Notes under the pieces: model-generated
Told to the model about the DNA's origin: nothing
Seen by the model: the letters and a program-made list of their open reading frames with translations, nothing else
Databases searched by the model: none
DNA from: JANQGH01 sp039177555
Lineage (GTDB): Bacteria; Pseudomonadota; Alphaproteobacteria; DSM-16000; Inquilinaceae
Assembly (NCBI GenBank): GCA_039177555.1
Contig: JBCDFV010000011.1
Coordinates: 1 to 64,000 of the forward strand
Direction of reading: 5' to 3'
Length of the DNA: 64,000 nucleotides
Translations under genes and position numbers: made by a program
Shown here: piece after piece, positions 36,689 to 45,649 of the stretch
Layout of the letters: each line of letters begins with the position of its first letter
Position numbering within the stretch: the stretch's first letter is position 1

Positions 36689-37519
36689 TCAGACGCCTGC
36701 CGCCTCTCCAACGCGACCCAGCGCCTCTTCCAAACCGCGTTGGAACAAATCAGGATGGTCGAGATTAGTGAAATGACCGACGCCGGGCAAATCGATTACA
36801 TGAAAGTTCGATTTGTGTTTCAATGCCTTAATCGAAGGATCGAGATGGCGGTTGATATCGGTATCGCGCGCACCGCGCAGTACGATGAGTTGACCTTCGA
36901 ACGCCTGCGCGACGTCCAGGCGGTCGAAGACGTAAATCTGACGATCGATGAAATGCATCACTTCGCGGGACGCATTGGCGTACATTTCTTCGACGAGTGG
37001 ACGCATGTATTTGTTGGTCGTTGCGTGGCGCGCAATGACTCTCGGCAGGCGGCGACCCAACAGATAGTACATGGCGAACTTGGTCCAAACCACCAGCGGC
37101 GACAGTTTGAATTTGTAGGCGGTCCCGCAGGTGATCAGCGACCGCAACAGGTCAGGGTGTGTCCGGGAGATTTCAAGACCAATCATGCCACCTAGGGAGT
37201 TGCCGAGAAAGTCGACGCGATCAAAGCCACAGTGCTCAATAACGCCGACCACATCGCACGCCATGCGCACTAGGGAGTAGTCCTCGACGCGCCCGTTGCG
37301 TACGACGGCAGACGCACCATGACCGCGAAGATCAACGGTCAGCACCGGACGGGATTCTGCCAAGAGGCGCGCCTCTGCTTCCCATTGAATATGGTAGGCG
37401 CCGAGACCATGGCAGATGACCAGCGGTACGCCCATGTCCAGGCCGATCAGATTGTAGGCGATCGGCACGAAGCGTTCGACAGCGACATAGCGCATCTCAA
37501 GAGCGTACATAGGGTGCAT
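36689..37519 (-). CDS. Alpha/beta hydrolase
   Basis: A 276-residue alpha/beta-fold hydrolase. The oxyanion loop is CHGLGAYHIQW, the nucleophile elbow is FLGNSLGGMIGLE with the catalytic serine, the likely acid is in GARDTDINRHLD and the histidine is in GVGHFTNLDHP. The substrate is not predictable. The stop lies some 65 bases after the tRNA on the opposite strand. No partner gene is close enough to suggest an operon. Confidence 0.88.
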   Translation of the reverse strand: MHPMYALEMRYVAVERFVPIAYNLIGLDMGVPLVICHGLGAYHIQWEAEARLLAESRPVLTVDLRGHGASAVVRNGRVEDYSLVRMACDVVGVIEHCGFDRVDFLGNSLGGMIGLEISRTHPDLLRSLITCGTAYKFKLSPLVVWTKFAMYYLLGRRLPRVIARHATTNKYMRPLVEEMYANASREVMHFIDRQIYVFDRLDVAQAFEGQLIVLRGARDTDINRHLDPSIKALKHKSNFHVIDLPGVGHFTNLDHPDLFQRGLEEALGRVGEAAGV

Positions 37520-37696
37520 CTGGATTACCGTGCCGGTGGGTCTTATTGAAGCGTGTTGCCTCGTCGCTCAATGAGACCGAAAACACCGTGGCTGTACGAG
37601 TGCGAACAAGCCCCTTTCCGATCTGCGTCCAGGCAATCCAATCCGTGTCTGTAGTATCTGAACGCCACAATGCGTGCCGATCGAGCCCTCGCGTTG

Positions 37697-38938
37697 CTAT
37701 GACATCGCCTCGATGAAGCGCTTCAGATCAAGTGCGCAAGCTACCAACTTGTCGGGATCCACGAGATCGATGGCATCGTTGGCTTTATGGGTGATGGTCT
37801 GGGTGGCCATGTTCTCAAGCAACCAGTTCGATGTGACGGCAACGGCCGGGCATCCTGATTGAACAAACATGCTGTGATCGCCTTGTGGCCATTGTATTCC
37901 TTCGCAGGTGTCGGGCGCGCTAAGAAGCTGTGCGAAGGCCAGCGCTTTCATGTCTTCCGGTAGATCGAAGAAGGAATAGGCGGTGTCGCCGTCGACATAC
38001 CCGACACCATCGATATTGATGTTCAGCGCAACTGTGTCGGAGGCATCACGATTGGCGCCCATATAGGCCATCTGCCCCGGGACTGCGTAATGGTCTTCGC
38101 CGTTGAGTGCCACAAGCTCGATGCAGAAACCACCTCTGTGGTCCGAGAGCATGTGACTCAGGAGTAAGAGCGTCGCTACACCCGTGCCATTGTCCAGAGC
38201 GCCCGGCACGTTCTTCTTTGCGTCGATATGCGCGGTAATGACGATGCGGCGAGCCGCACCGTCATTAATTCGGCCGATGATGTTGGCCGCCTTGCCGGGA
38301 ATGCGGTGGCACTCTGAAACAAGCGTCAGTTGCCGGCCGGCGAGCGGCAACAGGCGGTCACACTCCTCCTCCGCCAAGAACACGGACGGCACATTGAAGT
38401 CACCATCTTCAATCATCGGGGCCGGATCGGCTCCACCTACAATTATGCTTTCAGCGGCCGTGGCGGTGATGATCGCAGCCGCGCCGGAGTTCTCCAGGCC
38501 CGCAATGATCCTCTGATGCTCTTCGACAGTGAAGAAAGGGAAGTTCTTCGGCAATAGCGGTTCGCGTGCAATATCGCCGTGAAGCAGAAGCAGCGCGCCC
38601 GATGCATCAGCGCGTTCGAGATCCTCAATGGTTGATGCCACCATCAACCGGCCCGTCGCCCTAACGCCAACCGAATAAGGGCTTGGGAACACCTCAAACG
38701 ATACGTCGTCGCTCGACGTCAGTTCTGCTCTGCTGCCACTCCAGTCCATGGCGTCGAACCACTGTGCGTGTGTGACCCAACCGTACTTCGCAAGCTGCGC
38801 CTCGAAGTAAGCTGTCGCCGCCCGATTGCCGTCACTTGCTACACTGCGGTCATTAATGTCGACGGTTAGATGCTCGAGACACGTGATGACATCTTCGCGA
38901 TGCGCATCGTTCAATGGTGGCCTGGCGGTAGCTTTCAT
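37697..38938 (-). CDS. M28-family zinc aminopeptidase-like protein
   Basis: A 413-residue peptidase without a signal peptide. Likely zinc ligands and catalytic residues follow the M28 pattern: TAHIDAKKNVPGALDNGTG (His and bridging Asp), LNGEDHYAVPG (Glu pair), NINIDGVGYVDGD (Asp) and TITHKANDAIDLVD (His). Residues about 90-220 look like an inserted PA-type domain. The lack of an export signal suggests intracellular dipeptide or acyl-amino acid cleavage. The start is preceded by an AGAGACAG site. Confidence 0.82.
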   Translation of the reverse strand: MKATARPPLNDAHREDVITCLEHLTVDINDRSVASDGNRAATAYFEAQLAKYGWVTHAQWFDAMDWSGSRAELTSSDDVSFEVFPSPYSVGVRATGRLMVASTIEDLERADASGALLLLHGDIAREPLLPKNFPFFTVEEHQRIIAGLENSGAAAIITATAAESIIVGGADPAPMIEDGDFNVPSVFLAEEECDRLLPLAGRQLTLVSECHRIPGKAANIIGRINDGAARRIVITAHIDAKKNVPGALDNGTGVATLLLLSHMLSDHRGGFCIELVALNGEDHYAVPGQMAYMGANRDASDTVALNINIDGVGYVDGDTAYSFFDLPEDMKALAFAQLLSAPDTCEGIQWPQGDHSMFVQSGCPAVAVTSNWLLENMATQTITHKANDAIDLVDPDKLVACALDLKRFIEAMS

Positions 38939-38981
38939 CGACTGTCTCTTTATCTTTTTCGATGGTGAGGCGGATCATTCT

Positions 38982-39320
38982 TCATCCGAACCGTTCCTGG
39001 GCAATCTGCTGCGAGACGCCGAGCGCGGCACCGATAGCAGTCCAATGGACACCACGGTGGCGCAGTTCTCGGACTTGGCTCTGAAGACGATCGCGGGCTT
39101 TATCGACAAGCTTGGACGTTGCAGCCATTTCATGCAGCAGCGCTTCATCCCCGGTCTTTTCCCAGGCAGACGGACTTGGAACGGGCTGTTCTAGGGCGTC
39201 GCGGGTCGCAATCGTGCGAACGCCAACGTCAATGCACTGATCGCAGATATTCACCTCGGGGCCGGCAAGGAGCGCTCCAACAGACTCTGCGTCCAAACCG
39301 CAAAAGGAACAGGTGAGCAT
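38982..39320 (-). CDS. ClpX-type C4 zinc finger / HTH small protein
   Basis: A 112-residue protein. The N-terminus MLTCSFCGLDAESVGALLAG with VNICDQCIDV gives the CxxC-x-CxxC of ClpX-type zinc-binding domains, but the AAA+ part is absent. The last 30 residues (RELRHRGVHWTAIGAALGVS) look like a helix-turn-helix of the kind found in Clp-associated and regulator-like proteins. Adjacent SMR and TetR genes point in the same direction. Regulatory or adaptor function is inferred only. Confidence 0.75.
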   Translation of the reverse strand: MLTCSFCGLDAESVGALLAGPEVNICDQCIDVGVRTIATRDALEQPVPSPSAWEKTGDEALLHEMAATSKLVDKARDRLQSQVRELRHRGVHWTAIGAALGVSQQIAQERFG

Positions 39321-39344
39321 AATGGGTCTCCTCGATGAGGCCGG

Positions 39345-39674
39345 TTAATGGGTTGTGGCGTTGGAAAGCGTGTTGATGACGATGACGCCGGCAACAATGA
39401 GCCCGATGCCGGCAATGGCCGCGAAGTCCAGGGTCTGACGAAACACAACAACGCCGATCAATGAGATCAGCACAATGCCGATGCCAGCCCACATCGCATA
39501 GGCGATGCCAAGCGGCACAACCCGCAGCGCCAGCGACAGGAAAAACAGGGCCACAGCGAAACTTGCAACCGACAGGGCCGCAAAGCTGAGTTTCGTAAAC
39601 CCGGCGGACTGCTTCAGCGCCGTGCTGCCTGCGACCTCGGCAACGATGGCCAAGCCAAGATACATCCAGTGCAT
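39345..39674 (-). CDS. SMR-family multidrug efflux protein (EmrE-like)
   Basis: A 109-residue, four-helix membrane protein. The SMR signature is clear: WMYLGLAIVAEVAGSTALKQ holds the essential membrane Glu, followed by GFTKLSFAAL, LRVVPLGIAYAMWAGIGIV and FRQTLDFAAIAGIGLIVAGV. It exports cationic compounds in exchange for protons as a dimer. It begins 3 bases after the TetR gene, which probably controls it. Confidence 0.93.
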   Translation of the reverse strand: MHWMYLGLAIVAEVAGSTALKQSAGFTKLSFAALSVASFAVALFFLSLALRVVPLGIAYAMWAGIGIVLISLIGVVVFRQTLDFAAIAGIGLIVAGVIVINTLSNATTH

Positions 39675-39677
39675 GGA

Positions 39678-40298
39678 CTATTCCCAACTCTCGAGAAGAT
39701 GTTCGATGGCCGAAGACACATCGACAATCAGAGCATCAACGCTGTCGGCCTCGTTGCGGGCGAACTGGACCTGCAGCGACGCGCCGTCGATCAAGGCGAC
39801 CAAAACCCGCGCCAAACCTGCGGCCCTGTCGGCGGGCAGATTGGGCACCACGAGGCCAATCAGTTGTTCGATATGGCCCAACACATGGGCATAGCCATCA
39901 GCCTTGAGCTTGGCGTAACGAGCATCATGGAGGGCCAGAGACTCCATGATAGCGTAAAAGCGCCCGGCCTCGCTGGCATAGTACTGCAGTAGCGATCCGA
40001 CGGCTTGCCGGATGCTATTTGGCGCATCGTTCGGGCTCCAGGCAATGCCGCCCAACAAGTCGATCGGCTTTTGCGTCTCGCCGACGATCACGCTTTCAAC
40101 CAGATCATCCTTGGTGGGAAAGTAATACTGCAGATTGCCGACTGATATGCCGAGCTTGGTCGCGATTCCCCTCAACGAGACGCCCGCATAGCCTTCATCA
40201 AGCAGCATGCGCCGCGCTGCAGCCTCGATCGCTTCGCGCCGCTCTTCGCCCTTGGAACTCTTGGCAGTCATCATCTGCGTTACGACATCGGCTTCCAT
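39678..40298 (-). CDS. TetR-family transcriptional regulator
   Basis: A 206-residue repressor-type protein. The N-terminal HTH spans about residues 18-62: REAIEAAARRMLLDEGYAGV, then LRGIATKLGISVGNLQYYFPTKDDL. The C-terminal half is the ligand-binding domain. The gene directly precedes the SMR pump in the same operon, so it likely represses both and responds to a pump substrate (inference). Confidence 0.93.
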   Translation of the reverse strand: MEADVVTQMMTAKSSKGEERREAIEAAARRMLLDEGYAGVSLRGIATKLGISVGNLQYYFPTKDDLVESVIVGETQKPIDLLGGIAWSPNDAPNSIRQAVGSLLQYYASEAGRFYAIMESLALHDARYAKLKADGYAHVLGHIEQLIGLVVPNLPADRAAGLARVLVALIDGASLQVQFARNEADSVDALIVDVSSAIEHLLESWE

Positions 40299-40898
40299 TA
40301 CGACGCCAGATAATAGGTCGATGACCTAAATTCAAGCTGGAAAGCGATAACCAAAGGTCTCAGCCAATTGCTGTTGATAAACGTTCGTCCTCACATGCTG
40401 CAAAAAGCTAGGCTAACTGGGATCGCAGTGCGACGCCCTGGTGTGGCCTGATGAGTCCAGGATTCGCGCACTCCGACTTGCTCTGTCGCAGTGCAAACGA
40501 CAGAGGTTTCTTGCCAAATCGCTTCTTAACGTTGGCGGCCTACCCCCGAACGGATAGGTTTCCATCGGGACTGGAACGCCCAGATGTTCGCGGAGCGGCT
40601 CCAGCCCTCGCCCAGCTTATGCACAAGCACGTGATCCGCCGGAAGCGTCGCGCCCTCATACTCAGACGCATGCCGATCACACGTCTTGCGCTGACCGCTA
40701 CACCAACGCCGGCATTGCCATGGAGGGCCTCGTTACGGTCGGTTCTTGCCGCAAAACACAGTCGGCCGATCTAAGTCGCTGAAGACATGGCGGTGATCAA
40801 AGCGGAAAAGAAAAGCATCTGGTGTGTCGATCAGGCCCCGGTTCGTTCGTCATGGTGGTGAGAGCATGGTGCTCTCCACCCCATGGAAGGATCTTGGA
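40299..40898. other. 600-base gap with possible gene remnants
   Basis: No intact gene. Two short stretches read like eroded protein sequence: on the plus strand 40651-40782 (containing QTHADHTSCADRYTNAGIAM and ending at a stop), and on the minus strand about 40700-40526 (containing LPADHVLVHKLGEGWSRSAN, then a stop). They overlap partly and cannot both be real. Neither has a good start site. The stretch also contains the TetR promoter side and the ribosome site for the following gene. Confidence 0.3.
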
Positions 40899-41408
40899 AT
40901 GACATTCGTGCAGATATTGGCCGCCTCGGCCGGCCTGGTGGCATTGATCGTGGCTGCCACATTGCTGTTGCCCCGCCATGTCCGCGTCGAACGGCGGGCC
41001 GTGATCGACGCCGATGCCGGCGCCGTCTTATCGCTCGCCGCGTCCGGTGAGGGCTATCAGCGCTTCAATCCCTACAAGACCAAAGACCCCGACTTGTCGA
41101 TCACGCTGTTTGGCCCGGAGAGCGGCGTCGGCTCGGGCTTCAATTTCGCGGGCCGCGACGGCAAGGGCAGCCAAACCGTTTCCGCCGTCAGCGGAGACGC
41201 GGTCGAATTCGATATCGACCTGGGCCCGATGGGCAAACCCCGGCAAACCATTCGCGCGGAGCAGTGCGCCGGTGGCACCTCAGTCACCTGGTCGATGCAG
41301 GCGGATATGGGCCTTAATCCCATCGGGCGGGTGATGGGCCTGTTTATGGACCGTATGATTGGACCGACCTTTGAGCGCGGCCTCGCCAACCTGGCAGCCG
41401 CCGCCTAA
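40899..41408 (+). CDS. SRPBCC-family protein with N-terminal membrane anchor
   Basis: A 169-residue protein; the ATG at 40899 has an AAGGA site. One hydrophobic helix (FVQILAASAGLVALIVAATLLL) is followed by a START/Bet v1-like domain (about 28-169; RRAVIDADAGAVLSLAAS, FNPYKTKDPDLSITL). It lies 24 bases before the DGPF gene and is probably the first gene of the sigma factor operon. Ligand unknown. Confidence 0.82.
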   Translation: MTFVQILAASAGLVALIVAATLLLPRHVRVERRAVIDADAGAVLSLAASGEGYQRFNPYKTKDPDLSITLFGPESGVGSGFNFAGRDGKGSQTVSAVSGDAVEFDIDLGPMGKPRQTIRAEQCAGGTSVTWSMQADMGLNPIGRVMGLFMDRMIGPTFERGLANLAAAA

Positions 41409-41432
41409 CCGAATTTCACAGGAGACAAACCG

Positions 41433-41786
41433 ATGCGTTACACCTTTCTTCTTTACTCCGACCCCGCCGACTTTGCCGACATGACGGCCGAGGACTGGTC
41501 CGCCATGCAGGAAGTCTATGGCGCTTACATCGGTGCCTTGAAGGCGGCCGACGTGTTCGTCGATACGGATTGGTTGCAGCCGGTTGATACGGCCACGACA
41601 CTCAGCCTGAAGGGCGGCGGCAAGACGGTTCAGGACGGGCCGTTCGCGGTCACGAAGGAGACGCTGGGCGGGTACTTCGTCATCGACGTGCCCGATCTCG
41701 ATGCCGCCATGGCCTGGGCCGAGAAGTGCCCCGCCGCCAAGACCGGCAAGGTGGAAATCCGCGCCTCGGCCATGGGCGGCGCGTGA
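41433..41786 (+). CDS. YCII-related DGPF-domain protein
   Basis: A 117-residue dimeric alpha/beta-barrel protein of the YCII family; the eponymous DGPF occurs in TVQDGPFAVTKETLGGYFVI. Such genes are the conserved companions of ECF42-group sigma factors. The stop overlaps the GTG start of the sigma factor (GTGA). The biochemical role of DGPF proteins is not established. Confidence 0.92.
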   Translation: MRYTFLLYSDPADFADMTAEDWSAMQEVYGAYIGALKAADVFVDTDWLQPVDTATTLSLKGGGKTVQDGPFAVTKETLGGYFVIDVPDLDAAMAWAEKCPAAKTGKVEIRASAMGGA

Positions 41787-42985
41787 GTGATGCGGCCCGC
41801 GCCGCCGAAGCCGCGGCGCGGGTTTCCTACGGCAGGTTGATCGCAATCCTCGCCAAGCATAGCGGCGATATCGCAAGCGCGGAAGATGCGCTGGCCGAGG
41901 CCTTTGCGAAGGCTCTGTCGACATGGCCGGCTTCGGGTGTGCCCAGCAATCCCGAAGCCTGGCTGCTGACCGCGGCGCGGAACCGGCTGACCGATGGACA
42001 AAGGCGGCGATTGCGCTTTCCGGAGACGGACACGATCCCCGATATGACCGCACCGGCCCCTGCGATCGACAGCCTGCCCGACGAGCGGCTGTCGCTGATG
42101 ATGGTTTGCGCCCACCCGTCGCTGCAGGCCGATTTGCATGCGCCGCTCATGCTTCAGACCGTTCTGGGTGTTGACGCGGCGGATATCGCGCGCGCCTTCG
42201 TGCTCGCGCCCTCTGCCATGGCCCAGCGTCTGGTGCGTGCCAAGCGCAAGATCAAGGATGCTCGCATCCCTTTCCAGCGTCCCGACGCGAGCGACCTGCC
42301 CGCACGGTTGGGCGCGGTGCGCGAGGCCGTCTATGCCGCCCATGCGCTGGACTGGCTGGCCCCAACCGACGCGCTGGGCCAGGAAGCGCTCTATCTCGCC
42401 GACCTGCTGCGCCATCTCGCGCCCGAGGATGCCGAATCCTATGGTCTCGCCGCGCTGATCGCCTTCGGGCACGCTCGGCGACACGCGCGCATTCGCGATG
42501 ACATGCTGGTTCCGCTCGACGAGCAAGATCACCGGCTTTGGGACGGGCGACTGATCGTCTACGGCCAGAAATCGCTCGCCGCCGCGCAGGCGCTCGCCGC
42601 GCCCGGCCGCTTCCAAATCGAGGCTGCGATCGAAGGCTTGCATCTGGATCGCGCCAAGACCGGTCGGATTGACTGGCTGGCACTGGACAAGCTGCATTAT
42701 GCGCTGAGCGAAATCAGCCCGTCGCTCGGCGTATCGGTCGCCCGCGCGGCCATCACGGCAGAACGGCACGGGCCAAGGGCGGGACTGGATGCGCTGGCGA
42801 AGCTCGATGTCGAGGCGGTACGGGCCTTCCAGCCCTATTGGGCGGCGCGTGCGAAGCTGTTGGCCGACCTTGGCGACCGCGAGACGGCGATGGCCGCCTA
42901 TGAGAAGGCCATTTCGCTCACGGTCGAGCCGCCGCTCAGGCGTTACTTGGACATGAGGCTCGATGCGCTTGCCTGCAACGGGTGA
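41783..42985 (+). CDS. ECF42-like RNA polymerase sigma factor
   Basis: A 400-residue ECF sigma factor with GTG start. Sigma-2 is at about 20-85 (AEDALAEAFAKALSTWP, PEAWLLTAARNRLTD), sigma-4 at about 125-185 (VDAADIARAFVLAPSAMAQR). A long C-terminal extension of about 210 residues ends in a TPR-like segment (LLADLGDRETAMAAYEKAI). Fusion of this extension and DGPF neighbours define the ECF42 group. No anti-sigma gene is present; the extension is thought to control activity in this group. Confidence 0.9.
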   Translation: MSDAARAAEAAARVSYGRLIAILAKHSGDIASAEDALAEAFAKALSTWPASGVPSNPEAWLLTAARNRLTDGQRRRLRFPETDTIPDMTAPAPAIDSLPDERLSLMMVCAHPSLQADLHAPLMLQTVLGVDAADIARAFVLAPSAMAQRLVRAKRKIKDARIPFQRPDASDLPARLGAVREAVYAAHALDWLAPTDALGQEALYLADLLRHLAPEDAESYGLAALIAFGHARRHARIRDDMLVPLDEQDHRLWDGRLIVYGQKSLAAAQALAAPGRFQIEAAIEGLHLDRAKTGRIDWLALDKLHYALSEISPSLGVSVARAAITAERHGPRAGLDALAKLDVEAVRAFQPYWAARAKLLADLGDRETAMAAYEKAISLTVEPPLRRYLDMRLDALACNG

Positions 42986-43035
42986 GTGCGGCGCGGTTCG
43001 CTGCGCGGCAGTTCCCGTTTCCGGGCGATCCGGCT

Positions 43036-43902
43036 TTAGCCTTGACGTGCGGAAGGAAGAAGATCGCAACGGTTCAGGAGGTCGATGGCGAAGTCTTGCC
43101 GGAAGTCGCGAATCGCGCTGAATGTCTCCCCGGTAGTGTAGAGCGCGAAGACGGCCGGTGCCCGATCGGTGCGATCCAGCCAGCCGACGAACCAGCCTTC
43201 GAACGGCCCGGAGAAGTCTCCGGGGGACAGTGTGCCCGAACCGCTCTTGCCATGGAGCGTGATGCCGTCGGCGCTGGTCACAGCGCTTGCTTCTGCCAAG
43301 GCGGCGAACGTCTCGGCATCGACATCGAAATCGCCGCTGACCAGGCGCACGAGGAAAGCGACCTGTTCGGCGACCGAGATCTGGAGACTGTCGCCGAGCC
43401 AAAAGCCGTCGGCGCCGTCCGCGACCCCGGCATTGCCGTAGGCCCAGTCGCGCAACAGCGTTCGATAGGTGTCGCTGCCGACGTCAAGCGCGACATCCTG
43501 GAAGTACCATACGGCCGAGCGCCGAAAGGCGCTGAGCAAGGTTTGGCCCTGGCGCCAATCTTCGGGCCAATAGGTCTGGGGCGGGCGCCGCGCCTGGTCC
43601 CAGACCCTGGCGGTGTCGAGACCCTGCGCTGCGCCAGTTTCGAGCGCGATGACGAGGTTTGGGATCTTGAAGGTCGACCAAGGCGCGTGCCTGCTGTCCA
43701 AGTCGCTGCCTTCGAGCGTGCAGCTTGTGCCGGTGGCCAAATCCTGGGCAAGAAAGCTGACCTCTCGGGCGCCGATTTCATTGGCCAATGGCGCGCGTGG
43801 CAACGCGATGTCGGTGCCGACGATTTCACCAACCGATAGGCCGGGTAAGAGGCTTACGAGCAAGGCAACGGGCGCCGCGCTGATGATCGATAAGGCGTTC
43901 AT
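43036..43902 (-). CDS. Class D beta-lactamase-like (OXA/penicillin-binding) protein
   Basis: A 288-residue exported protein starting at MNALSIISAAPVALLVS (43902), with a signal peptide ending near VGEIVG. All class D serine beta-lactamase elements appear in order: WSTFKIPN (Ser and Lys), SAVWYFQ (SxV), YGNAG (YGN), GKSGSG (KSG in place of KTG) and GWFVGWLD. This makes a hydrolase of beta-lactams possible but not proven; related penicillin-recognising proteins share the fold. It is convergent with the ECF42 gene. Confidence 0.85.
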   Translation of the reverse strand: MNALSIISAAPVALLVSLLPGLSVGEIVGTDIALPRAPLANEIGAREVSFLAQDLATGTSCTLEGSDLDSRHAPWSTFKIPNLVIALETGAAQGLDTARVWDQARRPPQTYWPEDWRQGQTLLSAFRRSAVWYFQDVALDVGSDTYRTLLRDWAYGNAGVADGADGFWLGDSLQISVAEQVAFLVRLVSGDFDVDAETFAALAEASAVTSADGITLHGKSGSGTLSPGDFSGPFEGWFVGWLDRTDRAPAVFALYTTGETFSAIRDFRQDFAIDLLNRCDLLPSARQG

Positions 43903-44097
43903 GTTTGTCCTGGCATTCGAGATCGGAACGTCATCCGGCAGGCGGGTACGCGCATCCAATGGCCGGACCTTGTCCAAGCAGTGTCGAAACAAGGCCATCG
44001 TGCACCGTTGTTCGAACCGCATTATCCGGACCATACCTGTTGCCCCCGGACCTGTTGCCCCAGGAGCGGAAGGCCTGATGAGGATGCAGCGGCTTGC

Positions 44098-44544
44098 TCA
44101 GGCAAGCTGTTTTCTGAAAAAGACGCGGTCCAACTGCTTATCCTCCGGCCGATCAAGTGCCTCGTAGCCTAGCCGAACATACAGCGCTCGGTTTTCGGTC
44201 ATCTTCACATGGGTGAAGAGCTCGATCGCCTGGCACCCTTGGCGGCGCGCCTCCTCCTCGCAAAAGGCGATGAGGCGTTTGCCGACGCCCCTGCCCTGGT
44301 GGTGCGGCGAGACCGCCACGTTCTCAAGCAGCATCGTATCTATGCGCGCATAACAAATGATGTATCCTTGGACGTCGCCCTGATCATCGACCGCCACACT
44401 GACGACGCCGTCGCGTACTTGCGCCTCATAGTCGGCCAGCATCGGCTTTGGCTTGGCCCCAATGCGCTCGACATAGATCTCGTAGGCCGCGCCGACACAG
44501 TGTTTGATCGCGGGCAGGTCATCGATCGTGGCTGTTCGGATCAT
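44098..44544 (-). CDS. GNAT-family N-acetyltransferase
   Basis: A 148-residue acetyltransferase starting at MIRTATIDDLP (44544; an ATG five codons earlier is an alternative). The acetyl-CoA motif A is present as LENVAVSPHHQGRGVGKRLIAFCEEEA, followed by ELFTHVKMTENRALYVRLGY typical of motif B. It resembles small-molecule or Rim-type GNATs. The substrate cannot be assigned. Confidence 0.9.
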   Translation of the reverse strand: MIRTATIDDLPAIKHCVGAAYEIYVERIGAKPKPMLADYEAQVRDGVVSVAVDDQGDVQGYIICYARIDTMLLENVAVSPHHQGRGVGKRLIAFCEEEARRQGCQAIELFTHVKMTENRALYVRLGYEALDRPEDKQLDRVFFRKQLA

Positions 44545-44572
44545 GGCGCAGCGTCCCATCTCTCGGTTCGAC

Positions 44573-45649
44573 TTAAGACGGTTGGGGCTCTACGGCATAC
44601 AGGTGCACAGGGCGGTCGCGGCCGCGTAAGGAAACCGGGCCGAGATCCTCGATGCCAACGGCGCGAACCGGCCCCAGCCGGTCATGCAGATCGCCTGACA
44701 TGACGACGTCATGGTTCGACTGTTTGGCATAGCTTTCAAGGCGTGCCGCGACGTTAACCGTATCGCCGAAATAGGTGACTTGCTCCTTCGACAGCCCGAT
44801 CTCGCTGACCACCACGGGGCCGCAATGCAGCGCGGCGCGAAATTCGGGCACCGTCCCGAACTCACGCCGATAGCTGTCGGCTAGGTGGCCCATGTGCCGG
44901 CGCATGGCAAAAACGCAGTCCACACAGGCCGCGTCCGCGACGCCGGAACGCAAGGGCCAGGTCACGATGATCGCGTCGCCGACATAAGCGTGAACCTCGC
45001 CCCCATGGTCCGTAATGATCTCGTCGACATCGTGAAAGAACCGGGCCAGTAACGACGCCACCCCGACCGGCCCCAATTGCTCGGCCAGCCGTGTCGCGCC
45101 TTTCACGTCGACGAACAGAAAAATGCGCCATTCCTCGACCGGCCGACGGTATCGGCCGACCATGATGCTCACGAACTGACCGGCGCCGATCAGCCGAACG
45201 ACATGCACGCCAGTGACAAAAACGGCCGCCAGGGCAAGGGAACGCGCTGCGTCGAAAGGAAGAAGCAAGACGATGTCGGCCAGGCGTTCGTCAAACAGGA
45301 CGATTTGGACGATGACTTGGACAGCCACCCCGGCGACGGCCATCGCAAGGCCGTTCAGGGTCATCTCAATGATCAAGGGTCGTCGCCGCAGCCAGTCGCG
45401 AAAGCGGTGGGTGAACCAATCATGCATGCCCAGCATGCCGAGACCGATCAGTGCACCGGTGGCGGCGCCAAAAACAAAGCTAAGGGCGGCGCGCGATTGA
45501 TCCGGATCGGAGGTGTCGCGAAACATCAGGCCCGCGATCGCACCGAACACGGCCACGGTCGCGTAGAGCGCCCCGTCTTGGCGCCAACGGCCGGCACGCT
45601 GGCGCGAAGACGTGCCGGGCGCGACCGGTTTTCGCTGCTGTCTGGTCAA
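44573..45649 (-). CDS. Membrane class III adenylate/guanylate cyclase
   Basis: A 358-residue protein with four hydrophobic segments in residues about 25-175 (LYATVAVFGAIAGLMF, ALSFVFGAATGALIGLG, LNGLAMAVAGVAVQVIVQI, SLALAAVFVTGVHVV). A cyclase catalytic domain follows: FLFVDVKGATRLAEQLG and AYVGDAIIVTW carry the two metal aspartates, and YFGDTVNVAARLESYAK the transition-state Asn and Arg. It likely makes cAMP in response to a membrane signal. The end lies 13 bases from the GNAT start. Confidence 0.9.
   Translation of the reverse strand: MTRQQRKPVAPGTSSRQRAGRWRQDGALYATVAVFGAIAGLMFRDTSDPDQSRAALSFVFGAATGALIGLGMLGMHDWFTHRFRDWLRRRPLIIEMTLNGLAMAVAGVAVQVIVQIVLFDERLADIVLLLPFDAARSLALAAVFVTGVHVVRLIGAGQFVSIMVGRYRRPVEEWRIFLFVDVKGATRLAEQLGPVGVASLLARFFHDVDEIITDHGGEVHAYVGDAIIVTWPLRSGVADAACVDCVFAMRRHMGHLADSYRREFGTVPEFRAALHCGPVVVSEIGLSKEQVTYFGDTVNVAARLESYAKQSNHDVVMSGDLHDRLGPVRAVGIEDLGPVSLRGRDRPVHLYAVEPQPS

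Noticed and set aside
41630..43402. A 590-codon minus-strand open frame across the DGPF and sigma factor genes
   Set aside because: Composition is typical of an antisense shadow; the plus strand has recognised families.
43036..43902. Class A beta-lactamase assignment
   Set aside because: The YGN and SxV motifs and the WSTFK/KSG order fit class D rather than class A, which would need SDN and an omega-loop Glu.
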